Assembly (NCBI GenBank): GCA_001513125.1
Contig: LFSN01000067.1
Location: 986 to 35,626, forward strand
Source of the DNA: Clostridia bacterium DTU030
GTDB taxonomy: Bacteria; Bacillota; DTU030
Reading direction: 5' to 3'
Length of the DNA: 34,641 nt
The notes beneath the pieces are model-generated. The model made no database searches and was not told the DNA's origin. It worked only from the letters and a program-made list of their open reading frames with translations. Of this stretch, positions 7,818 through 15,758 are shown in pieces; positions within the stretch are counted from its first letter, which is position 1, and the number at the start of each line of letters is the position of its first letter. A program made the position numbers and the translations under genes.

Positions 7818-7845
7818 GGCCGGGTAAGTCCCGGCCCTTGTTTTT
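7818..7845 (+). terminator. Intrinsic terminator of the S41 protease gene
   Basis: GGCCGGG (7818-7824), loop TAAGT, CCCGGCC (7830-7836), then CTTGTTTTT. A good stem with a T-run on the plus strand only. Confidence 0.85.
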
Positions 7846-7847
7846 GC

Positions 7848-8264
7848 CTATGCCTCCTTGTTGATCCCGTACAGGAGGGTCAGGCGGGTGGCGTGTTCCT
7901 GCTCGTCGACCATGATGGCAAAGATTTTGTCCCGGATCCCGTTGTTAAAGGTGGACAGGTACAGGTTCCGGTAGTCCTCTGCCGCAGCCAGCTCATCCCT
8001 TACTGCCTCCTGCAGCCCCGCCAGGTAGGAGGGCAGTTCCGGTGTTTCTACAGGAAAGGTCACAGGAGGGCGGCCCGTTAAATCAAAGTAGAGCTGGCTG
8101 AGGAGCCGCGCATGTCCCTCTTCATCTTCCCTGACATGGCGGATGTCTTCTCGGTCTGGGGCTGGGGCCAAATCCAGCAGGGCCTGGTAATAGGCAATGG
8201 CTTCCAGTTCCCCCTGCAGGGCCTGCTGCAGGTCATGGATGAACTGGTAATAGTTACGAAACAT
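7848..8264 (-). CDS. Ferritin-like domain protein (rubrerythrin-like four-helix bundle)
   Basis: 138 residues. Di-iron-type motifs are spaced as in rubrerythrin/ferritin-like proteins: G-E-L-E-A-I-A-Y-Y near residue 18, E-D-E-E-G-H-A near 46, V-R-D-E-L-A-A-A-E-D-Y-R near 88 and D-E-Q-E-H-A near 119. These would supply four Glu and two His ligands. No rubredoxin-type CxxC tail is present, so the protein resembles the short ferritin-like family often annotated as unknown; a role in oxidative stress or as a coat-associated protein cannot be decided. GGGGTGAGG stands before the ATG. The gene is convergent with the protease gene. Confidence 0.85.
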   Translation of the reverse strand: MFRNYYQFIHDLQQALQGELEAIAYYQALLDLAPAPDREDIRHVREDEEGHARLLSQLYFDLTGRPPVTFPVETPELPSYLAGLQEAVRDELAAAEDYRNLYLSTFNNGIRDKIFAIMVDEQEHATRLTLLYGINKEA

Positions 8265-8585
8265 TTCCTCACCCCTTTTTGGCTCTCTGCTTTAGCAGCT
8301 GGCTTCCAGCCTAAATGCTCATAATGGGAACTTAATCCAGTTGTCGGGCGTCTATAAAAGAAATAACTTGCCTGATTTTGCCAGCTGCCAACGACGGCTG
8401 TCCTTTTTTCCCCTTCCTCTACATACTATGCAGACGGGGGAGCTCCTGGTTCAGCGGTCGAAACCTGCCATACCTGGGCTGGGCCCCAGGGAAAATTGCC
8501 GGGCAAGGGAGGATTTTGTTTCCCTAAAGAGAAAATCTTCCTGGAAAGGGAAATTTTGCAGGAAACCTTAAGGAGGCTGATAAAA
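8265..8585. other. Intergenic region upstream of the SLH gene
   Basis: 321 bases without a supported gene. They hold divergent upstream regions for the ferritin-like gene and the SLH gene. Several short complementary segments lie between 8434 and 8500 (GGAGCTCC; GGTT..AACC; CCTGGG..CCCAGG), suggesting a folded 5' leader. I could not match it to a riboswitch class. No convincing promoter pair was found. Confidence 0.4.
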
Positions 8586-11078
8586 GTGGGTGGTGGGAGA
8601 AGGGTCCTGATCTGGTGCCTGGTCCTTTTACTCCTCCTGGGAAGCAGTGGAGGAGTACTGGCGGCACCGCAATTTACCGATATGGAAGGCCACTGGGCCC
8701 GGGAAGCGGTGGAAAAACTGGCAGAAATGGGGCTGTTGCAGGGTTATGGTGATGGGACCTTTCGTCCCCAGAATCCCATCACCAGGGGGCAGTTTGTCAG
8801 GCTGCTGGTGGTAGCCGCCGGGCTCCCCCAGGAGGTCCAGTACCCCCCGACCTTCAGTGATGTCAATATCACGGATCCCCTCTACAGCTATGTGGAAGCA
8901 GCGGCCCGGGCCGGTATCGTCAGCGGGGACGGCGGCCGCTTTCTGCCCAACCAGTTTCTCAACCGGGAGCAGCTGGCGGTGATGGTCGTCAAGGCCCTGG
9001 GCGAGGATGGGAAGGAGGTTCCGGCCGGCGTTCTGGCCTCCTTCAGTGATGCAGGCAGCATCAGCAGCTGGGCCCTCAGTGCCGTGGGCAGGGCGGTAGA
9101 GTTGGGCATCTTGCGGGGCCGGGACGGCCGCTTTGATCCCAAGGCCATCACCACCAGGGCGGAGGCGGCCGCGGTGATCTGGAACATCTGGCTCAAGGAG
9201 CGGGGAGACAGGGAACTTCCCGAACCGGAGCCCGACCCGGGGGATGATAAGGGCAGGGTGATTGGCGATTCCCTGGCCGTTATCTCACCAACCAAATTGG
9301 AGCTCACCTTCAGCCGCCCCGTTGATACAAAGGCCCTGAAAGCAGGCTTGACGGGCAACTTCACTTTACTTGAGCGCAATACGGCCTTTTCCCCGGGGGC
9401 TGTCCAGAAGGTGGAAGCCATCAGCGATACCCAGGTGATCCTGACGGTGCCGGAACTCTACCGGGACCGGGAGTATACCCTCCTGGCCCGGGATATCCGC
9501 ACTCCTTCCGGCCTGCGCCTCAGCAGTGAACCCCTGGCCTACCACTTTAAAGTTGATCTGGGCCGGGAGACACCCAAGTACACCTGGAGCGACTTTCCCC
9601 CGGAAGTTACAGAGGTGAAGCATCTCTCCGGACCGGCCGATAAGGTGGTAATCCTCTTCTCCAAGGCGGTGACCCCGGAAACGGCGGGAAGGACGCGGAA
9701 TTATGAGATTACCCTGGCCGAGGATCTGAGCCGGAAGATAGATATCGAGGAGGCTACCCTGGAAGAGGACGGCATGACCGTTACCCTCACCCTGGGGGAA
9801 GTGCTCCTTTATGAAGAGGGCTACCGGCTCTTCGTCAGTGGTATCCAGGATTATGCCGGGCGGAAAATGGTGCCCCAGGCTGAATATTTCCGGCTGGGTC
9901 AGGAAGCAAGGGAAGACCAGGGAGACCGGGCAATGGTTCGCAGCCTCTCGGCCCGGGAAATTGAAATAGTCTTTCCCCAGCGGGTTCGCAACCAGTACCA
10001 ACCCTCCAACTACGGGGTGGTGGAGGTTTCCACCGGAGCCGTTCTGCCCGTGGTAGCAGTGGAGGAGGGGAGCCGGCCCAATTCGGTCCGCCTGTACTTG
10101 CGGGAGGACATGATCAGGGGCGAGGACTACCTGGTCAGTGCCGGCAGGGGCATCCTGGATATGGATAATGAACCCATCGGCACCTTCACCGACCGGATTA
10201 CCGCCGAATATGACCGCTATGGCCCCAGGATAGAAAGGATCGAACCCCTGGATCGCCGGAGTTTTTCCATAACCTTCGATAAACCCATCTACCGCCTCGA
10301 GGTGGAATTGAGCGGTTTTGAATTTGATATAGACTTGCACGGCCGGGGAGCCATTGTTGAAGCCGTGAACCGGTCCTTTGCCACCGGGCAAAGCTACCGC
10401 CTCCGGATCTGGGCGGAGGGGGATGGGGGCACTACCTCCCAGACCAAGACTCTGAAGTTCACCAGCAGTGCTGAACCGCCGAAGGTAGAGGATATCAAGG
10501 CGGCCACCAGCCACCTGGTACTGGTGGAGTTCAACAAGCCTGTCCAGGAAAGGACGGCTACCAGGGTGGAAAATTACCGGTTGACCAACCGGGACACCGA
10601 GGAGACCTTTTACCCCAGCCGGGTGGAATACGATCCCGTTACCTTTACCGCCAAATTGACACTGCCGGCCAACAAGGCCCTGACCGATACCCGTTACTTC
10701 TTGCAGGTAAGGCGGGTGGAAGATCTGGCGGGGAACAGCATGGAAGAGGAGACCTACCGCTTTATCGGTGTCGATACGGTGCCTCCCCTGGTCTTTTTGC
10801 CGCCCCTGACCAATAATAAGAGCTACCTCCTGGTTCTGGTCGACGAAATCTCTCCGGGGATCGACTACCTGTACGGGGAAGCGGGTGCCCTGGAGAAGAA
10901 CGTCTATGTTAAGGTGTCCATCGATGGGGAGCTGGCAGCCGTGGGACAGGCAGGCAGCGATGGCAGCCTGGAAAAATTGGTCCTGGGAGACCTCTCCGGT
11001 TCCCATAAGGTGACTCTCCAGCTCATTGACGGGGCTGGAAACTATGCCAGCAGTTCCCGGACCTACAATTTCCGCTAA
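8586..11078 (+). CDS. S-layer homology (SLH) domain protein with Ig-like repeats
   Basis: A large exported surface protein of 830 residues. A signal peptide (hydrophobic L-V-L-L-L-L-L-G, then V-L-A-A) is followed by three SLH repeats at about 35-85, 95-145 and 155-210. They start F-T-D-M-E-G-H-W, F-S-D-V and F-S-D-A, and carry the I-T-R-G-Q-F / L-N-R-E-Q / T-T-R-A-E blocks that bind secondary cell-wall polymer. After an acidic-proline linker (E-P-E-P-D-P-G) come about five Ig-like beta domains of SbsA/Big_5 type, each with a phrase like V-x-F-(S/N)-K-x-V. The GTG at 8586 has AAGGAGG 9 bases before and gives a clean signal peptide; the open frame reaching back to 8496 is read-through upstream. 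Likely an S-layer subunit or wall-anchored accessory. Confidence 0.9.
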   Translation: MGGGRRVLIWCLVLLLLLGSSGGVLAAPQFTDMEGHWAREAVEKLAEMGLLQGYGDGTFRPQNPITRGQFVRLLVVAAGLPQEVQYPPTFSDVNITDPLYSYVEAAARAGIVSGDGGRFLPNQFLNREQLAVMVVKALGEDGKEVPAGVLASFSDAGSISSWALSAVGRAVELGILRGRDGRFDPKAITTRAEAAAVIWNIWLKERGDRELPEPEPDPGDDKGRVIGDSLAVISPTKLELTFSRPVDTKALKAGLTGNFTLLERNTAFSPGAVQKVEAISDTQVILTVPELYRDREYTLLARDIRTPSGLRLSSEPLAYHFKVDLGRETPKYTWSDFPPEVTEVKHLSGPADKVVILFSKAVTPETAGRTRNYEITLAEDLSRKIDIEEATLEEDGMTVTLTLGEVLLYEEGYRLFVSGIQDYAGRKMVPQAEYFRLGQEAREDQGDRAMVRSLSAREIEIVFPQRVRNQYQPSNYGVVEVSTGAVLPVVAVEEGSRPNSVRLYLREDMIRGEDYLVSAGRGILDMDNEPIGTFTDRITAEYDRYGPRIERIEPLDRRSFSITFDKPIYRLEVELSGFEFDIDLHGRGAIVEAVNRSFATGQSYRLRIWAEGDGGTTSQTKTLKFTSSAEPPKVEDIKAATSHLVLVEFNKPVQERTATRVENYRLTNRDTEETFYPSRVEYDPVTFTAKLTLPANKALTDTRYFLQVRRVEDLAGNSMEEETYRFIGVDTVPPLVFLPPLTNNKSYLLVLVDEISPGIDYLYGEAGALEKNVYVKVSIDGELAAVGQAGSDGSLEKLVLGDLSGSHKVTLQLIDGAGNYASSSRTYNFR

Positions 11079-11090
11079 GGGAAAGGGGCG

Positions 11091-11130
11091 GGGGATTGTT
11101 CCCAGTTGTTGGGGACAATCCCCTTTTTTT
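11091..11130 (+). terminator. Intrinsic terminator of the SLH gene
   Basis: GGGGATTGTTCCC (11091-11103) pairs with GGGGACAATCCCC (11111-11123), with one T:G wobble, across a 7-base loop; seven T residues follow. Confidence 0.92.
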
Positions 11131-11256
11131 ATCCCTGGGCCTGGCTCCCTGGAGAAAAAATTGTAAAAAACGCAAAATCCTGGAAGGAATTGGGGAAGAA
11201 AGGGAGAAATAACCCTATTGTGTTGACAACTGTTAAAAAGGGGGTCAGGCGGGGCT

Positions 11257-13320
11257 ATGCCTTCCCGGCTCATTCAGGAAAAAACCCAGTACAGAAATGG
11301 CAGTCTCAAGCAGGTCTTTGCCACGGCAATGGAACTTTTGCTGCGGCTCACCAGTGCCGCGGGAACGGCCTTTCTCCTGCAGGAGGGAGAGACCATGAGA
11401 CCCCTCCTTTCCCGGGGCCGTTTACAGGTAGATATCGGCCGGGAAAATCCTTATCTATTGTTGGAGACCTTTGCCGGCCGGGTCAAGGGGCAGGGCACCG
11501 TACAGTCGGGGTCTGGCTCTATCAGCCAGGAGGGGGAAGAGACGGTCCTTTATTTTCTGGGGGCTCCCGTTACCCTGTGGGGGCAGGAGATTGGGATCCT
11601 GCTGGTGACCAAAGGGGGAAAGGGCTTTACCCGGGAAGATAAATATATTTTTAGCCTGGTGATCGCCCATCTGGAAAGGGTTGTCCTCACCACCGAAGGC
11701 CGGGAGTATAAAAACTTCCTGGATAACAGGCTGGTTTTGGCCGACCTGCCGGTCCCGGTGCAGAACCTCAAGTTTTCCCTGGATCTCCGGGAGCTCTTAT
11801 TTTCGGTAGCCGATCTCATTGGAGAGACCCTGGGCGCCGATGTCTGCCTCCTCTTTTTGCCCGAGGATGCCGGGGATTTGCTGCGGACTGAGGTCCTGGG
11901 GGTTAGGCTGCCGGAATGGGAAGAAGTCCTTACCTCCCGCTATCCCGCCGACAGCTATTTATTCTCCCTGGTCTATGGAAGTGGGAAGCCCCTCCTGGTG
12001 ATGGATATCAGCAAAGATCCCCATTTTGCGGGCTGGGAGCTGCAGAAAATTGTCACCTCCGTCATGGCGGCACCTATCCTGGGCGGAGGGGAGAAGCTGG
12101 GGGTTTTGCTGGTGGGCAGCCAGGTCCCGGGGAATTACGTTCAGGATGATCTGAAGACCCTGTGCGCCTTTGCCTACCAGGTGGGGGTTCTTTCGGAACT
12201 GGCAGCCAATGCCAACTACTGGGAGGGCTACCAGTACCACATCATCGAGAGTGTCCCGGCGGCCATCATATCCGTTGACAAGAGGGGTTATGTCACCACT
12301 TACAACAGTGGGGCCAGGGACCTTTTCGGCCTACCCGAGGATGAGGTCAAGGGCTACCACTACCGGCACCTGCTGGATAAAATTGGCGAAAGTATGGGAC
12401 TGGCTGAATTTATCCCGGAACTGGCAGGGAGGATGGAAGAAACCCTAATAAAGGCCCTCCCCTATGAAAAATGGGATCTTCAGCTTTCCCGTCGGGGGGG
12501 AGACAGCCTCTTTGTCCATATCAGCCTTTCCCCCATCCTCGATTGCCGGCAGCGCATCCTGGGGGCTACCCTGGTCATTGAAGATGTCACGGAAAAAAGG
12601 CAGCTGGAAATCAGCCTCCAGGAAGCAGAGAAGCTGGCTGCCCTGGGGGAACTGGCGGCGGGCATTGCCCACGAGATGAGGAACCCCCTGACGACCATCA
12701 AGGGCTTTACCCAGCTGATCCGCCAGAATAATTATTCGGCCGAGGAACTGGCCGGCTACACGGAACTGATGCTGGCGGAAATGGAACGGATGGGGGAGAT
12801 TATCAAGAAACTTTTACTTTTGGCGGATACCACCCCGGTGTTGGTGGAAGCTGTGGACGTGAATGAAGTGCTGGCAGTCCTCCTTTCCCTGATCAATGGC
12901 GAGGCAGTCCTCAGGGATGTGGAGATCCAGTACCGGCCAGCCCCTTACCTGCCGCCTGTCAGGGGGGATTTTAATGAGTTAAAGCAGGCCCTCCTGAACA
13001 TTGCCACCAATGCCCTCCAGGCCATGGCCTATGGCGGCATCCTTACCATCAGTTCCGAGTACCGGGCCGGGGAGGGGGAGGTGTGGATCCAGATCAGGGA
13101 TACGGGCTGCGGCATTGCCCCCGATGCTTACAGGCGCATCTCCAACCCCTTCTTCAGCACCAAGGAAGAGGGCACGGGTTTGGGCCTGCCCATTGCCTAC
13201 AGGATTGTGCAGAAGTATGGCGGTGAGATCAAAATGGCCAGCAGGGTGGGAGAGGGTACGGTCTTTACCATTAAACTGCCGGTGGAGGAAAGGAGGGGGG
13301 AAGCCGTTGGGCAAACATGA
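11257..13320 (+). CDS. Soluble sensor histidine kinase with GAF and PAS domains
   Basis: 687 residues without a membrane segment, so probably cytoplasmic. Two GAF-like domains fill about 1-150 and 170-315, a PAS domain with Y-N-S-G-A-R-D-L-F-G about 328-450, then the kinase core. His472 in A-G-I-A-H-E-M-R-N-P-L is the phosphorylation site. The ATP-binding domain shows N-I-A-T-N-A-L-Q-A-M (N box), D-T-G-C-G-I (G1), F-F-S-T-K (F box) and G-T-G-L-G-L-P (G2). This layout resembles the orphan sporulation kinases. The next gene, 13 bases on, encodes a Spo0F-like receiver, its likely partner. The ATG at 11257 has only a poor GGCGGGG site, so the start is less certain. Confidence 0.92.
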   Translation: MPSRLIQEKTQYRNGSLKQVFATAMELLLRLTSAAGTAFLLQEGETMRPLLSRGRLQVDIGRENPYLLLETFAGRVKGQGTVQSGSGSISQEGEETVLYFLGAPVTLWGQEIGILLVTKGGKGFTREDKYIFSLVIAHLERVVLTTEGREYKNFLDNRLVLADLPVPVQNLKFSLDLRELLFSVADLIGETLGADVCLLFLPEDAGDLLRTEVLGVRLPEWEEVLTSRYPADSYLFSLVYGSGKPLLVMDISKDPHFAGWELQKIVTSVMAAPILGGGEKLGVLLVGSQVPGNYVQDDLKTLCAFAYQVGVLSELAANANYWEGYQYHIIESVPAAIISVDKRGYVTTYNSGARDLFGLPEDEVKGYHYRHLLDKIGESMGLAEFIPELAGRMEETLIKALPYEKWDLQLSRRGGDSLFVHISLSPILDCRQRILGATLVIEDVTEKRQLEISLQEAEKLAALGELAAGIAHEMRNPLTTIKGFTQLIRQNNYSAEELAGYTELMLAEMERMGEIIKKLLLLADTTPVLVEAVDVNEVLAVLLSLINGEAVLRDVEIQYRPAPYLPPVRGDFNELKQALLNIATNALQAMAYGGILTISSEYRAGEGEVWIQIRDTGCGIAPDAYRRISNPFFSTKEEGTGLGLPIAYRIVQKYGGEIKMASRVGEGTVFTIKLPVEERRGEAVGQT

Positions 13321-13333
13321 GGGGGTGACAGTA

Positions 13334-13693
13334 TTGCACAGAATTCTCATCGTCGATGATGAGCCGGGGATACGGCTTCTGCTGGAGGAAGTTTTCCGGG
13401 ATGACCGCTATCAGGTTATCTGTGCTGCCAGCGGGGAAGAAGCCCTGGCCAGGTGGGAGGAATGGGAACCGGACCTGGTCCTCTTGGATATGAAGATGCC
13501 GGGGATGGATGGCCTCACAGTCCTCAGGAGGATGGCGGGGGAAAAGCTCCAGGTCCCCGTGATCATAATGACGGCCTACGGGGAACTGCCCGTTGTCGAA
13601 GAGGCCCTCAACCAGGGGGCCAGGGGCTATGTGACCAAGCCCTTCGATGTCCTGGAACTCAGGCACATGGTGGACAAGCTGCTGGCAGGTTGA
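13334..13693 (+). CDS. spo0F: Single-domain response regulator, Spo0F-like
   Basis: 119 residues, a receiver domain only, with no output domain. Acidic pocket: I-L-I-V-D-D-E-P-G-I-R-L-L near the N-terminus, phosphoacceptor Asp52 in L-L-D-M-K-M-P-G-M-D-G, then I-I-M-T-A-Y-G-E-L and K-P-F-D. The phrases G-I-R-L-L-L-E-E-V-F and I-M-T-A-Y-G-E-L closely recall Bacillus Spo0F (from memory, not aligned), which passes phosphate from sporulation kinases to Spo0B. The TTG at 13334 is preferred, with GAGGGGG 8 bases before; a GTG at 13325 lies inside that site. It is probably co-transcribed with the kinase. The Spo0F name is a strong inference; a generic CheY-like relay protein is the alternative. Confidence 0.8.
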   Translation: MHRILIVDDEPGIRLLLEEVFRDDRYQVICAASGEEALARWEEWEPDLVLLDMKMPGMDGLTVLRRMAGEKLQVPVIIMTAYGELPVVEEALNQGARGYVTKPFDVLELRHMVDKLLAG

Positions 13694-13785
13694 TCTTTCC
13701 GGCCCTTGGCTCTCCAGGGCAGGAGGAGAATGGCGGGAGGAGGGCGAAGTAGTACGGGCAGATCATACAATGGGAGGAATAAGAG

Positions 13786-14085
13786 ATGGGGCTGATTTTC
13801 GTTGCACTCCTTGCAGGAATTGCCATGGGGTACTTGCGCCTTCTCCCCGACCGGCTGTTCCAGCTCACTGGTAAATTGACAACGGCGGGGGTTATGCTGC
13901 TTCTCTTCCTGATGGGAGGTCAGATCGGCAGTGATGAAGAAATCCTGGCAGGATTGGGACAGATAGGGGTCCAGGCGGTTTTATTTGCCCTCGCTGCCAT
14001 AATTGGCAGCGTTCTTGCCGTTAAGGCCCTGGAAGCCATGGTGCCCCTTAAACCGGCAGAGGAGGAAAGGGGGAGGGGGGTATGA
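13786..14085 (+). CDS. LysO-type lysine exporter, N-terminal half
   Basis: 99 residues with three predicted helices, matching the N-terminal portion of the DUF340/LysO family (about 300 residues as one chain in E. coli). The segment L-L-L-F-L-M-G-G-Q-I-G corresponds to the family's first conserved L-F-x-M-G block. The ATG at 13786 follows GGGAGGAATAAGAG. Its stop overlaps the next start as ATGA (14082-14085), so the two halves are made together and should assemble as one transporter. Expected function: export of L-lysine or toxic analogues. The split form is known in other Firmicutes. Confidence 0.82.
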   Translation: MGLIFVALLAGIAMGYLRLLPDRLFQLTGKLTTAGVMLLLFLMGGQIGSDEEILAGLGQIGVQAVLFALAAIIGSVLAVKALEAMVPLKPAEEERGRGV

Positions 14086-14675
14086 TTGCCCTTATTCTCC
14101 TTTCCCTGGCCATAGGGATAATCGCCGGCTATACCGGCCTGATCCCCGCGGGGGTCCAGGCAAATATTGATTTCCTGATCAACTTTGCCCTCTGCCTTTT
14201 GCTGTGGGGCATTGGCCTGGAAATTGGCGGCAATCGGCAGATCTTGCGGCAGGTTGGGTCCATGGGCTACCGGATTATACTCCTGCCCCTGGTAGTGGCG
14301 GCCGGGAGCATCGCCGGCACCCTTTTGGTCGGCACCCTGCTGGGCATGGCCCCCGGCGAAAGTGCCGCCATTGGGGCCGGCTTCGGCTGGTACAGCCTCT
14401 CCGGGGTTTTACTGGCCAAATTGCATTCGGTAGAACTGGGTGCCCTGGCCTTCCTGACCAATGTTAGCCGGGAAACCCTGAGCATTATTTTAATTCCTCT
14501 GGTGGCCCGCTATGCCGGCCCCTTTGCGGCCGTGGCCCCGGGGGGAGCAACCACCATGGACGTTACCCTGCCCCTGATCGTGAAATTTGTCGGTTCCGAT
14601 ATGGCCCTGGTGGCCTTTTTCCACGGCCTGGTGCTGTCGGCCCTGGTGCCGGTTTTAGTTCCCCTCCTGGTCTAA
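14082..14675 (+). CDS. LysO-type lysine exporter, C-terminal half (DUF340)
   Basis: 197 residues, about six hydrophobic helices. The family core is plain: L-L-L-W-G-I-G-L-E-I-G-G-N, then G-A-G-F-G-W-Y-S-L-S-G-V-L, then N-V-S-R-E-T-L-S-I and G-G-A-T-T-M-D-V-T-L-P. These blocks match the C-terminal two thirds of E. coli LysO, including the F-G-W-Y-S-L-S-G motif. The 4-base overlap with the preceding gene means translational coupling. No lysine riboswitch is seen upstream, so how the pair is regulated is open. Confidence 0.85.
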   Translation: MIALILLSLAIGIIAGYTGLIPAGVQANIDFLINFALCLLLWGIGLEIGGNRQILRQVGSMGYRIILLPLVVAAGSIAGTLLVGTLLGMAPGESAAIGAGFGWYSLSGVLLAKLHSVELGALAFLTNVSRETLSIILIPLVARYAGPFAAVAPGGATTMDVTLPLIVKFVGSDMALVAFFHGLVLSALVPVLVPLLV

Positions 14676-14750
14676 GCCCGGGGCCAGCTACCGAAATCTG
14701 TCAGAAACTGCGGCGGCGGAAAGGCAGGAATTTCTAAGTGGATGGCGAAA

Positions 14751-14778
14751 TAAGCGGCAAAGGGAGGAGGTCCGCTTA
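14751..14778 (+). promoter_or_regulatory. Hairpin presenting the ribosome binding site of the next gene
   Basis: TAAGCGG (14751-14757) and CCGCTTA (14772-14778) are exact complements around a 14-base loop that holds GGGAGGAGG. The ATG begins at the next base. It may expose or gate the ribosome site. Confidence 0.45.
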
Positions 14779-15438
14779 ATGCTGATTGATGCCGCTGCAG
14801 CCCTGGTTATGCGCTGTGCTAGATGTGGTAAGCTGGTTCTGATTTCCGAATCCCTCTTCAACCTCAGGAGGGCTGTCAAGGAGGTCAACTGTCCCTGTGG
14901 GGGTTCCCTGGCCCGCCTGTACCTGGGCAGAGGAGGGGTCCTGAAACTGGAGATTATGTGTTTTATCTGTGAGGACTGGCATTCGGTTACCCTGCCCCTG
15001 GCGAGTTTTTTGCGGGGGGATGTGGAATATTTTGCCTGCCCCGAGAGCAGTTTGGAATTGGGCCTTACCGGGCCCCCCGACCTTCTGCGGGAGAGGATGG
15101 CTGCCGGCGATCTAGAACTCATGGGCCTTACCGGCGACCTGAATCTGGAGGAATATTTCGTCGATCCTGACATCATGTTTCAGGTATTGAACTATCTCTA
15201 TGAACTGGGCCGGGCGGGAAAGATTTTCTGCCGGTGCGGACAGAGGATGCTGGAATTCAACCTCTATGCGGACCGGGTTGATATCCACTGTAATTATTGC
15301 GGCAACCTACTGCCGGTTTCCGCCTCCGCCCGGGAAGACCTGGAGTATGTCCGGGGGCTGGTAGAATTGGAGCTGGATACCAATCTTTACATGCCGACCA
15401 ATTTGGGCAACCGGACCAATGGCAAAAAAAATACCTGA
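14779..15438 (+). CDS. Cysteine-rich zinc-ribbon-like protein of unknown function
   Basis: 219 residues that I do not recognise as a named family. Cysteine pairs suggest several zinc ribbons: C-A-R-C-G-K near residue 13, C-P-C-G-G near 38, C-F-I-C near 55 and, in the C-terminal half, C-R-C-G-Q near 150 and C-N-Y-C-G near 173. There is no signal peptide and no membrane segment. The middle stretch around 95-125 contains repeated M-G-L-T-G-like phrases and acidic residues. It has a strong AGGAGG site within a hairpin and sits directly before the rho leader. It could bind nucleic acid through the ribbons, but nothing in the sequence proves that. Confidence 0.7.
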   Translation: MLIDAAAALVMRCARCGKLVLISESLFNLRRAVKEVNCPCGGSLARLYLGRGGVLKLEIMCFICEDWHSVTLPLASFLRGDVEYFACPESSLELGLTGPPDLLRERMAAGDLELMGLTGDLNLEEYFVDPDIMFQVLNYLYELGRAGKIFCRCGQRMLEFNLYADRVDIHCNYCGNLLPVSASAREDLEYVRGLVELELDTNLYMPTNLGNRTNGKKNT

Positions 15439-15491
15439 TCCTGCTAAGGGTGGTAAAGGTGTCCAGAAGATGAAGGACCTGGGATTTAGCG

Positions 15492-15521
15492 TTGACACTA
15501 GCAGGCCGGAAATGATATAAT
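15492..15521 (+). promoter_or_regulatory. Sigma-A-type promoter P1 of the rho leader
   Basis: TTGACA (15492-15497), an 18-base spacer, TATAAT (15516-15521). Both hexamers are consensus. Transcripts would start near 15528, upstream of the leader terminator. Confidence 0.8.
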
Positions 15522-15582
15522 TATAGTGGCAACAGATTGAAAAAGCTTTAAGAACAAATCCTCCTCGGTGTGTCCTGCCGGC

Positions 15583-15619
15583 AAGAATCTTCGCGCAAGT
15601 CGAAGATTCTTTGCTTTTT
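15583..15619 (+). terminator. Intrinsic terminator inside the rho leader (possible attenuator)
   Basis: AAGAATCTTCG (15583-15593) and its exact complement CGAAGATTCTT (15601-15611) enclose a 7-base loop; TGC and TTTTT follow. It lies about 55 bases after the P1 start and 140 before the rho start, so it would stop P1 transcripts unless relieved. Confidence 0.85.
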
Positions 15620-15677
15620 ATCCCCCTATCAAGGTTTTTCCCTTCTTCTTTGCCCTTCTGTTTCCCTCGTACCCACG

Positions 15678-15705
15678 TTGTCCCCCTTTGGAAAAACTGT
15701 ATAGA
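15678..15705 (+). promoter_or_regulatory. Possible second rho promoter
   Basis: TTGTCC (15678-15683), a 16-base spacer, TATAGA (15700-15705), located after the leader terminator. Moderate match only. Confidence 0.45.
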
Positions 15706-15758
15706 TAAGGAAAATAAGGGGTATGCTACTAAATACTGGCAGAAAATGGGGTGATCTG

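Larger units (their letters stand above)
15439..15758. other. rho leader region
   Basis: 320 bases with no gene. They contain a strong promoter (15492-15521), an intrinsic terminator (15583-15619) and a second possible promoter (15678-15705), in that order, ahead of rho. Confidence 0.6.

Noticed and set aside
8430-8500. Cyclic di-AMP (ydaO) or cyclic di-GMP riboswitch before the SLH gene
   Set aside because: A GACGGGGGA start and a GGTCGAAACC segment resemble parts of ydaO, but the CAGCTAACCTCG core and the CGCTTAA strand are missing.
9366-11273. 635-codon open frame on the minus strand opposite the SLH gene
   Set aside because: It has no recognisable domain or ribosome site, and lies fully antisense to a gene with clear SLH and Ig-like content. 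Long antisense frames are expected from the GC-rich codon bias here.
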